From JAJZMA01 sp021850405 (GTDB lineage Bacteria; Chloroflexota; Dormibacteria; Aeolococcales; Aeolococcaceae), in NCBI GenBank assembly GCA_027365835.1, contig DAHXLU010000102.1:1-28754 (forward strand): a DNA stretch of 28,754 nt, written 5' to 3'. The notes beneath the pieces were generated by a model. The model worked only from the letters and a program-made list of their open reading frames with translations, ran no database searches and had not been told where the DNA came from. Positions 1 to 7,150 of this stretch are shown here, in pieces. Made by a program: the position numbers and the translations under genes. The stretch's first letter is position 1. Every line of letters begins with the position of its first letter.

Positions 1-67
1 TATCTGATACATCGGGATATGCTTCGTTCGGCAGCACCTCCCAGAACCGCTCGCGGCCCGTGCTCAT
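1..67 (-). CDS. possible 5' end of a leftward gene, cut by the window edge
   Basis: Reading leftward from an ATG at 67-65, 22 codons stay open to the window edge and give MSTGRERFWEVLPNEAYPDV and two more residues, a plausible protein start. A TGATAAT sequence lies just upstream at about 92-98 on the same strand and could serve as a -10 element, but no well-spaced -35 or clear ribosome binding site is visible. If real, the gene is divergent from the patatin-like gene at 206. The product cannot be identified from so short a piece, and chance openness is a real alternative. Confidence 0.25.
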   Translation of the reverse strand, partial: MSTGRERFWEVLPNEAYPDVSD

Positions 68-192
68 GCCGACCAGACACAGTTTCCACATTATCAACAG
101 CGGACATTCAGGTTTGTCTCAAAAACGGGGTCAACTCCAGCGCCCTTTGTCCGCGTCATGTCCCAGCGTCACTGATAGGATCGTATCTGCTT

Positions 193-198
193 AGGAGG
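193..198 (+). promoter_or_regulatory. ribosome binding site of the patatin-like gene
   Basis: AGGAGG lies seven bases before the ATG at 206. This fixes the start of the patatin-like gene and makes the overlapping reading frame that begins near position 19 an unlikely gene. Confidence 0.8.
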
Positions 199-205
199 AA
201 TCTGG

Positions 206-1255
206 ATGCTGCCATCGAACAAACCCCAAAAAATAGCCGACCTTGCCCTTGAGGGCGGCGGTGTCAAAGGTACAGCACTTGTCGGAGCCGCGGTGGCACT
301 CCTCGACTCAGGCTATACGTTCAGCCGCGTAGCTGGTACTTCCGCAGGGGCGTTTGTGGGTGCATTCATCGCTGCTGGGGTCCCCGCTCCAGTGATGGCG
401 CAGCTGACCGAGACCATGGATCTCAAAAGCTTTGCTGACAAGACATTCCTGGCCAAGTTCGGTATTCCCGGAGAAGGGGCAAGCATTCTTGCCAACAAGG
501 GAATCTACAAGGGAAAGAACCTGCGCGACTGGGTCTATGACGTCCTCAAGGAATACGGAGTGGAGACGTTTGCAGACCTGAAACTGCCACTGTCTGTGGA
601 TCCTGCCCACCCCGAGCGCTGCTACAAGTTCGTCTGCATCACCTCCGATATCACACGGCAGGAGATGATTGAGCTGCCTGGAGACTATGCCAGGGTATAT
701 GGCCTGGATCCGGACAAGCAGCTTGTAGCGGATGCAGTGGCTGCATCAGCTGCTATCCCGCTGGGTTTCGAACCCCAGCACATCCGGTCGGCAATCACCG
801 GACAGGTATCGACGCTGGTTGACGGAGGCATCACATCCTCTTTCCCGATTGACATTTTTGATACCGACAATGGTGTTACCCCGAGGTGGCCCACCTTTGG
901 GATCCGGCTCGAGGGGGAAACACCAGCGACCCAGATCTACCCCTCCCCGGAGCGTAATTTTGTGCAATATATCCTTGCTCTCTACAACACCGCCTGTCAT
1001 GGGCGGGATGCCCGGATTGAAGCCGAGCCCAAGGTGGTAGGCAGGAGCATCTTTATAAATACATCCTGGGTAAATCCAAACGACTTTGGCATCTCAGTGG
1101 CAGTAAGGAAGAAGCTTTACGACGAAGGCTATGCCGCTGCCAGGAAGTTCATCACTGGATTCAGCTTCCCAGCCTACCTGCGGCAGCAGCGTGCGCTGCG
1201 CGCGGCATCTGCTGCAGCTACGAGCCCTGGCGACAACGGGCTCAGTGTAGCCTGA
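206..1255 (+). CDS. patatin-like phospholipase family protein
   Basis: This is a predicted serine lipid acyl hydrolase of the patatin family (349 aa). The family's oxyanion-hole motif GGGVKG is at residues 17-22, the nucleophile elbow GTSAG is at 44-48 with Ser46 as catalytic serine, and the catalytic aspartate sits in DGG at 206-208, so both members of the Ser-Asp dyad are present. There is no signal peptide or membrane segment, which suggests a cytoplasmic enzyme acting on membrane lipids or lipid esters. The substrate cannot be told from sequence. The ATG at 206 is chosen for its strong ribosome binding site. The next gene follows in the same direction after 264 bases, so an operon is possible but not evident. 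No cyclic-nucleotide synthase gene is adjacent, so there is no sign that it is a CBASS effector such as CapV. Confidence 0.93.
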   Translation: MLPSNKPQKIADLALEGGGVKGTALVGAAVALLDSGYTFSRVAGTSAGAFVGAFIAAGVPAPVMAQLTETMDLKSFADKTFLAKFGIPGEGASILANKGIYKGKNLRDWVYDVLKEYGVETFADLKLPLSVDPAHPERCYKFVCITSDITRQEMIELPGDYARVYGLDPDKQLVADAVAASAAIPLGFEPQHIRSAITGQVSTLVDGGITSSFPIDIFDTDNGVTPRWPTFGIRLEGETPATQIYPSPERNFVQYILALYNTACHGRDARIEAEPKVVGRSIFINTSWVNPNDFGISVAVRKKLYDEGYAAARKFITGFSFPAYLRQQRALRAASAAATSPGDNGLSVA

Positions 1256-1408
1256 GCCTGCCCAGCCTCGCGATAGATCGCGCGGGGAGCAAGGACTAAC
1301 AGTCGCGCACTTTATTCATCGCCCCCTTCCACCGCCCTCTTCGGGCTTGGCAACAACTAGCGCAACCGCCCTTGGCACCAACCAGCGGCGGTCCCGGCAA
1401 AGGATACT

Positions 1409-1424
1409 GTTACATTGCTGTAAC
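1409..1424. promoter_or_regulatory. GTTAC-N6-GTAAC inverted repeat, possible operator
   Basis: A perfect 5-bp inverted repeat, GTTAC-ATTGCT-GTAAC, lies about 95 bases upstream of the start at 1520 in the space after the patatin-like gene. The shape suits a dimeric repressor site. No convincing -35/-10 pair could be placed with normal spacing around it, although the region 1430-1470 is relatively AT-rich (a TACACT lies at 1454-1459). Confidence 0.3.
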
Positions 1425-1519
1425 GCCAACCCCATAACATTGCCACCCTTTCGTACACTATTTTCGCTCCACATGTGCCTAAATTGTCATATGAGGGGAA
1501 TCTTCTTAGGAGGAAGAAG

Positions 1520-2353
1520 ATGAAATGGTGGCACAAGGACCAGCCAGCTGAAGGAGAGCCCGCAGCCGTGCAATCTCCGGGCGACGCGTCGGCAGTGCCG
1601 GCGGACTCCACAAAAGCGACTGTACCGACCGGTGGACTCACGGGCACACCCGAAGCAGGAGCCAGTACGGACGTTTCGTCTACCGCTGCTGGCGCTGAAA
1701 TTCCCGCTGGAGCAGACCAGTGCTCGGCCCGCCAGTGTACTCTCCACAATGGCACGCACTGCTCCTTTGTGGACCGGCACAATCGCCGTTGTCCCACCGC
1801 CTGGTGTCCCGAGCACCGAAAGATCCTGAACGGGAAGGTCTACTGCCCTACGCATGCTGAGCTTATGAGCGCCATCGCCAACGGCACCGAGGACAGCTTT
1901 ATTCCTGACATGAGCAACCAGATACCGCTGCGGCTTATCCGGGTGGTTAACGGCCTGGATATCCAGATTGGAACGCTCGTGGCAAACGTTGCCTCAGCGA
2001 GAGGAGAAACCGTCCTGCTGGATCCTGTACATTTCAACCTGATCGGTCTCAAGAGGAACCGTGTGTGGGAACGTAGCTGGAAGACCGCCTCTGTGACTGG
2101 CCTTAGCCTGCGCATAACCGCCCGCATAGAAGAGGCGCATCCAGATGTACTCGAGATACTGGTCAACTCAGCCTCTATCCTGCAGGTAAAGATACTGTCG
2201 GATGAACTTGATGAGGCTTCGGAAGAGTACAAAGCCATGTTCCCTGCCATAGTGACGGCAATCCAGAAGGCAGTGGCGCGCTGGCAGACCGAGAACGAGC
2301 CTGACGCAGCTCCAGCTTCCTCATCCTCCCTGCCGCCAGGGACTGTGGTATAG
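1520..2353 (+). CDS. hypothetical protein with Cys/His-rich zinc-binding-like centre
   Basis: The function is unknown (277 aa). Residues 1-65 are low in complexity and rich in Ala, Pro, Ser and Thr, probably disordered. Residues 68-112 form a dense Cys/His cluster: C68, C73, H76, C81, C91, C96, H99, C109 and H112, including WCPEH and YCPTH. The spacing resembles a double zinc finger in which each module ends in CxxH. The remainder (about 130-265) looks like a globular alpha/beta domain ending in a helix, followed by a Ser/Pro tail. The start is set by TAGGAGG at 1507-1513, six bases before the ATG at 1520; an in-frame GTG at 1475 has no such signal. The gene ends 24 bases before the convergent transporter gene. 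A zinc-dependent binding role is an inference from the cysteines only. Confidence 0.75.
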   Translation: MKWWHKDQPAEGEPAAVQSPGDASAVPADSTKATVPTGGLTGTPEAGASTDVSSTAAGAEIPAGADQCSARQCTLHNGTHCSFVDRHNRRCPTAWCPEHRKILNGKVYCPTHAELMSAIANGTEDSFIPDMSNQIPLRLIRVVNGLDIQIGTLVANVASARGETVLLDPVHFNLIGLKRNRVWERSWKTASVTGLSLRITARIEEAHPDVLEILVNSASILQVKILSDELDEASEEYKAMFPAIVTAIQKAVARWQTENEPDAAPASSSSLPPGTVV

Positions 2354-2377
2354 CGGCGCCACACCGCTTTCTTCCAG

Positions 2378-3709
2378 CTATTCCCCTGGGTCCTCCTCTC
2401 CATACGGAGACAGGTCAGGCTCTGGCACTGCCCTACGCCATCTGCCGCGCTCCTGACCCATCTCTCCCCGTTCCTCCTCAGGGCGCATCGCGCGAAAAAA
2501 GCCATAGAACATTGCTGCGTTGAGTATCTGAAGCACACCACCAATCTCAAAAGGCAAAGCAAGGCTAACCTCCTCAAACAGGTAGCCAGTAAGCAGTGGA
2601 CTCGCCGCCATGCCTACCATCGAGGGTACGTTTGACAGGGCGGCAACCTGGCTACGCTCTGAGGGATCAGCCATTCCAAGTACATACGACTGGCGTAGCG
2701 GCATCCCCACCCGCTGGATCATCATCCTGCCCAGATAGATCACTACTGCAACCGGCAGCGTGGGAGCAAGCGCCAGTGGAAGGAGCAGTAGCCCCTGCAA
2801 AAACCGCACCGCACTGATAGTACGCACGATGCCCATACGGGCCGCGATAGCTGAAGCCGACAGTGTCGACGTGATGGTTGCAATATTAATGACTCCAAAA
2901 ATAAGTCCAATCTCACTAGGCGCAGCGCCAAACCTCCTGAAAAACCAGTAGGCCACAAAAGGTCCAAACAGCCCTACTGCCACTCCATTAACACCATTGG
3001 TGACCCAGAGCCGCACGAGAAGGGAGCCACTCTTCCGGGGCCACCTGACCTTTGCCTCATGACTGCCCTTGATGGGCTGGTCAGGAGAGAGGAACAACGC
3101 GATCAACCCGGCCAATCCAGCCAGCCCGGCACATAACAGGAACACCAGACGAAAATCCGGAAGTGCCAGATGGGCAGGAGCTGCCGAGGGAGCAAAGAAG
3201 GCTGCAAGGCCAGCGCCAAGAACTGCTCCAGCAGACGCGGCCGCGGCCAGCCAGCCAAAAACCCGGTTGCGATCGGTTGGCGAAACGAGCCCCGTGACCA
3301 GTGCCGACTCAGCTGGCTGGTATGGTCCGACGCTGCCTGCTCCGGCCCCCGCACCGCGACCAAAGGTACCTATCACAGCCGCCACCGCGAGCAGTAGTGG
3401 ATTGGCAGTCAGGGCAAAGACCAGGGCGGCAAATGCAGCCATGAACGGAACCACTACGAGAAATACCCTTCTGCCATACCTTGCCGAGAATATGCCAACC
3501 AGCGTTGACATCCCGGCGGAGCCCATAGCAATTAAAAGGAAGAGTAGCCCGAGGTCGAGAGCACCAAACCCATCGACAGCCAGGTAAATGGAGGCCACAA
3601 CCGCAGAAAGGGCTCGCGCTGCGCTCATTACAACGCGTGCGCCAAGCACAATAGCAAGATCGGTACTAAGCACCTGTCCCATACCGCGCCACCGTGCCAC
3701 TAATCCCAT
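2378..3709 (-). CDS. MFS transporter, probable drug or metabolite exporter
   Basis: This is a membrane transporter of the major facilitator superfamily (443 aa, a usual length). About twelve hydrophobic segments are visible, beginning with DLAIVLGARVVMSAARALSA. The loop between the second and third segments holds the GRR-type motif A remnant (SARYGRRVFLVV). The central loop carries basic residues near SHEAKVRWPRKSG and separates two six-helix halves. The charged C-terminal tail (EERGEMGQERGRWRR) should be cytoplasmic. The substrate is unknown. The ATG at 3709 has no clear ribosome binding site; the in-frame ATG at 3682, preceded by GGTGG, is an alternative that loses only nine residues. It is convergent with the zinc-cluster protein gene and divergent from the nuclease-like gene. 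Confidence 0.85.
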   Translation of the reverse strand: MGLVARWRGMGQVLSTDLAIVLGARVVMSAARALSAVVASIYLAVDGFGALDLGLLFLLIAMGSAGMSTLVGIFSARYGRRVFLVVVPFMAAFAALVFALTANPLLLAVAAVIGTFGRGAGAGAGSVGPYQPAESALVTGLVSPTDRNRVFGWLAAAASAGAVLGAGLAAFFAPSAAPAHLALPDFRLVFLLCAGLAGLAGLIALFLSPDQPIKGSHEAKVRWPRKSGSLLVRLWVTNGVNGVAVGLFGPFVAYWFFRRFGAAPSEIGLIFGVINIATITSTLSASAIAARMGIVRTISAVRFLQGLLLLPLALAPTLPVAVVIYLGRMMIQRVGMPLRQSYVLGMADPSERSQVAALSNVPSMVGMAASPLLTGYLFEEVSLALPFEIGGVLQILNAAMFYGFFRAMRPEEERGEMGQERGRWRRAVPEPDLSPYGEEDPGE

Positions 3710-3979
3710 GGAAGGTCAGTAAAGCACAAGTGCGACCCACAAAAGCCCTGCGATCAATGCCCCAGGGGAGCTCCCCTGCGCGATGCCGCTGGCAGGGATG
3801 CAGGATGAGCGCACCTCCTCAGCCCCTCCCCCGCAAACCGCCCCCGGGTACTGCGTTGCCCAGGCTGCTGGTAAGACCAGCAAATTACCAAAAACAGGGA
3901 CGCCCACGATGGCGAAATCCCAATCGTCACCAAACCGTTGCCCTTTCCGGGCAGGAACCCACTGTCAAAATCTGTAACC

Positions 3980-3994
3980 TGTTCGAGTGGAACA
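3980..3994. promoter_or_regulatory. TGTTC-N5-GAACA inverted repeat at the start of the nuclease-like gene
   Basis: TGTTC-GAGTG-GAACA is a perfect 5-bp inverted repeat that covers the GTG start codon at 3987. Such symmetry suits a repressor site or autoregulation, and would make most sense if translation starts further in, at the ATG at 4107. The half-sites face the opposite way to the Gram-positive LexA box (GAAC-N4-GTTC), so it should not be called a LexA site. Chance is possible. Confidence 0.25.
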
Positions 3995-4928
3995 TGGACT
4001 TGCTGGCCCCCGGGCACGATCTTCCCCCAGCACTCTGGCGCGGGACCTGCTCGGCCTCTGTCCAAGGGACCGGTTCCTCGAGCTTGCTACAGACCCAGCA
4101 TCAAAGATGACCCTTGGGGAACAGGGAACCAGGGAAGCCATCATTGGCGTTCTGCTCGAAGCCAGGGGAAGGCTATCTCCACCGGTACGGAGGGAACCCA
4201 CCGGGCACGCGGAGTTTGTCGACCGCCATGGAGCTGCCTTTGACGTCAAATCGTTCAGGTCTGACCGGCCGCGACTACTTGGCGGATTTGATCTGGAACG
4301 GAGTCTTGCAAACATTACAAGAAAACTTGACCAGCATATAAACATCATTATGGACACAAGTGCTCTTACTCCATCCGACAGAAACAGACTGAAAGCAGCA
4401 GTTGTTCGCGCCGGCGCATCCGGCCAGGTCATCTGGTTTGATTATCCAGAGCTTGAACCTGCGGTAGCTGCAATGCGAACAGCACTTTTTGCGTTCGCCA
4501 CAACGACTGGCCCAAATCTTTCCTGTTCAGCGCCGCCAATTGTCCTGTGCAGCCTCTCCCCCGCCGAAGAACGCAGGGTAGCGCTTGTGCGTACCGCAAC
4601 TGGGGACATAGATGTACTACCAGCGTGGCCAGGAAAGCAGTTGCAGAGCAGTCCAGGTGCCCGGTTCCCACCCGCAGGACTGGTAGCTGCTGCGGTCCAG
4701 ACCAGCGGGCTACGAGGACACTGTATACGACTGCTGTGTGCACCCCCTTATTCCATGGCAGGGTACGGGCAGCTGCTGGCAGACCGGTCAGGTATGACGG
4801 TGCTAATACCCAGGGAGCGGGTATGGATACATGCCAACGGAGTAATGACGTGTGGCAGGAATCCATCTGACCGGGACGGCCAGTGGCAGTCTTTCCACCC
4901 GGAGGTGCGCAATGTCAGAAAGCGGTAG
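3987..4928 (+). CDS. putative nuclease toxin-like protein (PD-(D/E)xK-style domain)
   Basis: This protein of 313 aa is not assigned to a named family. Residues 41-151 resemble nuclease domains of polymorphic/CDI toxins: Glu50 in a first helix (GTREAIIGVLLEARG), then HAEFVDRHGAAFDVKSF with Glu76, Asp79 and Asp86-Val-Lys88 as candidate PD-(D/E)xK residues, a GGFDLERSLANI segment, NIIMDT at 119-124 and a QVIWF strand at 147-151. The second half (about 160-313) contains CIRLLCAPPYSM, GQLLADRSGMTVLIP and VWIHANGV, a pattern I associate with other toxin-linked proteins. There is no signal peptide or secretion domain. The GTG at 3987 has no ribosome binding site, and an in-frame TAA lies at 3975-3977; the ATG at 4107 (residue 41) would still keep the nuclease core. 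It overlaps the next gene by 17 bases, implying coupled expression. The nuclease call is inferred from motifs. Confidence 0.6.
   Translation: MEHGLAGPRARSSPSTLARDLLGLCPRDRFLELATDPASKMTLGEQGTREAIIGVLLEARGRLSPPVRREPTGHAEFVDRHGAAFDVKSFRSDRPRLLGGFDLERSLANITRKLDQHINIIMDTSALTPSDRNRLKAAVVRAGASGQVIWFDYPELEPAVAAMRTALFAFATTTGPNLSCSAPPIVLCSLSPAEERRVALVRTATGDIDVLPAWPGKQLQSSPGARFPPAGLVAAAVQTSGLRGHCIRLLCAPPYSMAGYGQLLADRSGMTVLIPRERVWIHANGVMTCGRNPSDRDGQWQSFHPEVRNVRKR
4901..4905 (+). promoter_or_regulatory. ribosome binding site that sets the pentapeptide protein start
   Basis: GGAGG six bases before the ATG at 4912 lies inside the end of the nuclease-like gene. It supports the start at 4912 over an in-frame GTG at 4852 and shows that the two genes are translated from one message. 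Confidence 0.75.
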
Positions 4929-5958
4929 GATCCAGTACCCCGCAACACCGCGTTCCGAGCTGAAACGACTCACCTATGCCACATCTGCAAAGGCGGCAGC
5001 ACGCATGCATGAAGCAGTACAGCTCCAGCCCAGGGACAGGACTTTTTCCCTGGTCTGCCGATACCTTGCTTCCGGAATTGCCCTGGCGATGTCGACAGGA
5101 ACACCGGGAGAGCACCAAAGTTCTTCTGCCCGAAGAAAACCAGAACCACTCTCCTTGCTCACCGATGGCACATGGATCTGGGACACAGAGGTGGCGGGAC
5201 ACGCAGCGCATGGAACCATCTTTCTTCCGCGAGCCTTTATTGACCATGTCCGCAAAATGGAAGAGGTACCAGTCATCCCAAACGACATGCTGACCCTGCT
5301 TTCCGACCGCTACCTTAACCTACGTGAACCGACCCCGTCACAGCAGGCACTACTTGCACAGCATGAGCTCTGGGTGCAGAGCAAGGGCCAGTCTGGACAA
5401 AAACTTGTCTCATCAGGAGATCTGGACCTGTCTTCCCTGAATATGGCAGGACTGGAGCTTGCTGAAGCAGACCTGTCTGGCTGCAACCTGACTGGCAGCT
5501 GCCTGGCCGATGCTCACCTCAGCCTTGCCAACCTGTCGGGTGCCGAGCTCCTGAGTGCAGATCTTTCACGGGCAAATCTGACACATGTGGTTCTGGACCA
5601 TGCCCTCTGCCAGGGGGCCACGTTTACTGGCGCCAACCTCTCTGGGGCTTCCATGTTTCAGACCGACTGCACCGGTGCCACTTTCGCAAGTGCCGACATG
5701 TCAGGCTCCAGCGCATGGAAATCTGCCTTTGACAAAGCCGACTTTGCCTCCTGTCTACTTGCCAATGCTTTTTTTGAGAACTGCTCGATGATCGCAGCCA
5801 GGTTCGAAAAGGCAGCTGTGGACCTCTCAGTCACCTTCAGGGGAATAGAGCTCGAGCCGGGCGAGTTTCTGGACGGGCAGGCAGCTGTCGACGCAATCAG
5901 GAGCCGTTCTCTGCCTCCCCAAAACACAGGCGGCGACCTGCAAGGTGCGCAAAGCTGA
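4912..5958 (+). CDS. immunity-like protein with pentapeptide repeats
   Basis: This protein of 348 aa has two parts. Residues 1-165 contain LLTDGTWIWD (82-91) and IFLPRAFIDHVRK (103-115). This DG-W-W followed by LP-x-x-F layout resembles small partner proteins often found beside toxin genes in actinobacteria and related groups. Residues 170 to about 308 are pentapeptide repeats of the A(D/N)Lxx type (for example LDLSSLNMAGLELAEADLSG), expected to fold as a right-handed beta-helix; the last coils are degenerate. A short tail follows. No signal peptide or membrane segment is seen. The start overlaps the nuclease-like gene by 17 bases and has its own GGAGG. The arrangement suggests that it neutralises the upstream protein, with the beta-helix perhaps acting as a DNA mimic, as in MfpA/Qnr proteins. 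That role is inference; the repeats themselves are certain. Confidence 0.8.
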   Translation: MSESGRIQYPATPRSELKRLTYATSAKAAARMHEAVQLQPRDRTFSLVCRYLASGIALAMSTGTPGEHQSSSARRKPEPLSLLTDGTWIWDTEVAGHAAHGTIFLPRAFIDHVRKMEEVPVIPNDMLTLLSDRYLNLREPTPSQQALLAQHELWVQSKGQSGQKLVSSGDLDLSSLNMAGLELAEADLSGCNLTGSCLADAHLSLANLSGAELLSADLSRANLTHVVLDHALCQGATFTGANLSGASMFQTDCTGATFASADMSGSSAWKSAFDKADFASCLLANAFFENCSMIAARFEKAAVDLSVTFRGIELEPGEFLDGQAAVDAIRSRSLPPQNTGGDLQGAQS

Positions 5959-6114
5959 ACGGCTGGGCAAGGGCCCAATACTGCCAAGTCCAGCTTTCCA
6001 GGATCTTGCCCTGCCAGTAGACGGACCGGACAGGTCCTCCCCGTGCTGCGCAACCAGCTATCCTCGACCAGCTAGCGCGCGGGCCCACCCACCACCCCAC
6101 GCGCCATCCCATGC

Positions 6115-6134
6115 GCCATTGGATTACCCATGGC
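6115..6134. terminator. weak stem-loop between the convergent pentapeptide and miaA genes
   Basis: GCCATTGG-ATTA-CCCATGGC forms an eight-base stem with one mismatch and a four-base loop, 21 bases from the miaA stop codon. It may end one or both convergent transcripts, but no T-tract follows on either strand. The rest of the gap 5959-6154 shows only a short GGGC-AAGG-GCCC hairpin. Confidence 0.3.
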
Positions 6135-6154
6135 ATTGCTGCACTTTCATGAAT

Positions 6155-7150
6155 TTAATTAATGAGCGCCCTTGGTCCAGCCGAGTGGGCCAGAACCATG
6201 CCGGCAGCACTTGCGACACCGTCGCCCATAGGTACAGGGGTAGCATCCTTCAGGTGATGGCGAAACCAGGTACGCTGCGCCTTTGCATACTTTCTGGTTC
6301 GACGTGCGATTCTCTCAACAGCTTCGGCAGCACTGATTTGGCCCTCCTGCAGCGCCATGCCTTCGAGATACCCAATCCCCCCGCGGCAAATCTCAGCTTC
6401 ACCAAAACCCTGCGCCCGAAGTGCTCCAATCTCAAGGAGCAGGCTGCCATCCTGGATCATCTGCTTTGCCCGGGAATAGATGATGGAATCATTGAGTGAT
6501 CTTTCCATCTCAAGCAGGAAGGAAACAGCAGCGACCCGTGTTTCTATCCCCCTGGCATTCCCCACTGATGGAAAGCCAGCATCCAGTTGCTCCAGAGCCC
6601 GTATCACCCGTCTTGGGTTCCGCACATCCACTATTTCGGCCGCCCCGGGGTCTCGCGCCAGCAGCTCTGACACCAGCTGCGCCAGCCCGCCGGGTTCCTG
6701 TGCAAGCACGGATCGGCTGGACCTGGTGGGAGGCGCGCCCGCTCCCGCGCCAAGGCTCCACCCCGAAAGAAGGGCTTCCAGAAAAAGGCCCGTTCCACCG
6801 ACTATCAGCGGAATATTTCCAGCCTGCTCAATCCTTGCCATGGCTGCCTTGCAGTCTCTCACCCAGTCCCAGACCGAGTAAAGCTCCGAAAGACCTACAT
6901 ATCCGGAAAGGTGCAGCCTGACCCCACCAAGCTGCTCTTCGGTAGCGGCACAGGTAGCAACGCTACAGCCACGCCGCACCTGCCTTGAGTCTGCGTTTAT
7001 CAGCTCAACATTACCAATCTGGGAGGCAACCGCAACCGCAACTGCAGTTTTGCCCACAGCCGTCGGGCCGGCAATCACAACAACCGGTGACGAAACGGGC
7101 ACTGTTCCGGGCCTACCGTGGCCGTCCAAAGGCCTGGCGCAAATCTCCAT
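6155..7150 (-). CDS. miaA: tRNA dimethylallyltransferase
   Basis: MiaA transfers the dimethylallyl group from DMAPP to the N6 of A37 in tRNAs that read UNN codons, the step that precedes methylthiolation by MiaB, encoded in the same operon. The P-loop GPTAVGKT is at about residues 28-35. INADSRQV matches the family's DSxQV motif, and VGGTGLFLEALLSGW, NPRRVIRALE and KAQRTWFR are characteristic. The segment after DSRQV (RRGCSVATCAATEEQL) differs from the common GTAKP sequence, so this is a divergent member. The ATG at 7150 overlaps mutL by 38 bases and has no ribosome binding site. A GTG at 7102, 11 bases after the mutL stop, would give MPVSSPVVVIAGPTAVGKT, the more usual N-terminus, and is an equally good start. 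It is the last gene of the leftward operon. Confidence 0.93.
   Translation of the reverse strand: MEICARPLDGHGRPGTVPVSSPVVVIAGPTAVGKTAVAVAVASQIGNVELINADSRQVRRGCSVATCAATEEQLGGVRLHLSGYVGLSELYSVWDWVRDCKAAMARIEQAGNIPLIVGGTGLFLEALLSGWSLGAGAGAPPTRSSRSVLAQEPGGLAQLVSELLARDPGAAEIVDVRNPRRVIRALEQLDAGFPSVGNARGIETRVAAVSFLLEMERSLNDSIIYSRAKQMIQDGSLLLEIGALRAQGFGEAEICRGGIGYLEGMALQEGQISAAEAVERIARRTRKYAKAQRTWFRHHLKDATPVPMGDGVASAAGMVLAHSAGPRALIN

Noticed and set aside
206..1255. Patatin-like protein as an anti-phage CBASS effector
   Set aside because: No cyclic-nucleotide synthase, ubiquitin-like system gene or other defence gene is near; the adjacent gene encodes an unrelated Cys/His-rich protein.
1269..1282. 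CGCGAT-AG-ATCGCG hairpin after the patatin-like gene as a terminator
   Set aside because: The loop is only two bases and no T-tract follows. It may be a chance palindrome.
4912..5958. Pentapeptide protein as a Qnr/MfpA-type quinolone-resistance protein
   Set aside because: The repeats cover only about 140 residues and follow a 165-residue unrelated domain. The gene is coupled to a nuclease-like gene rather than standing alone.
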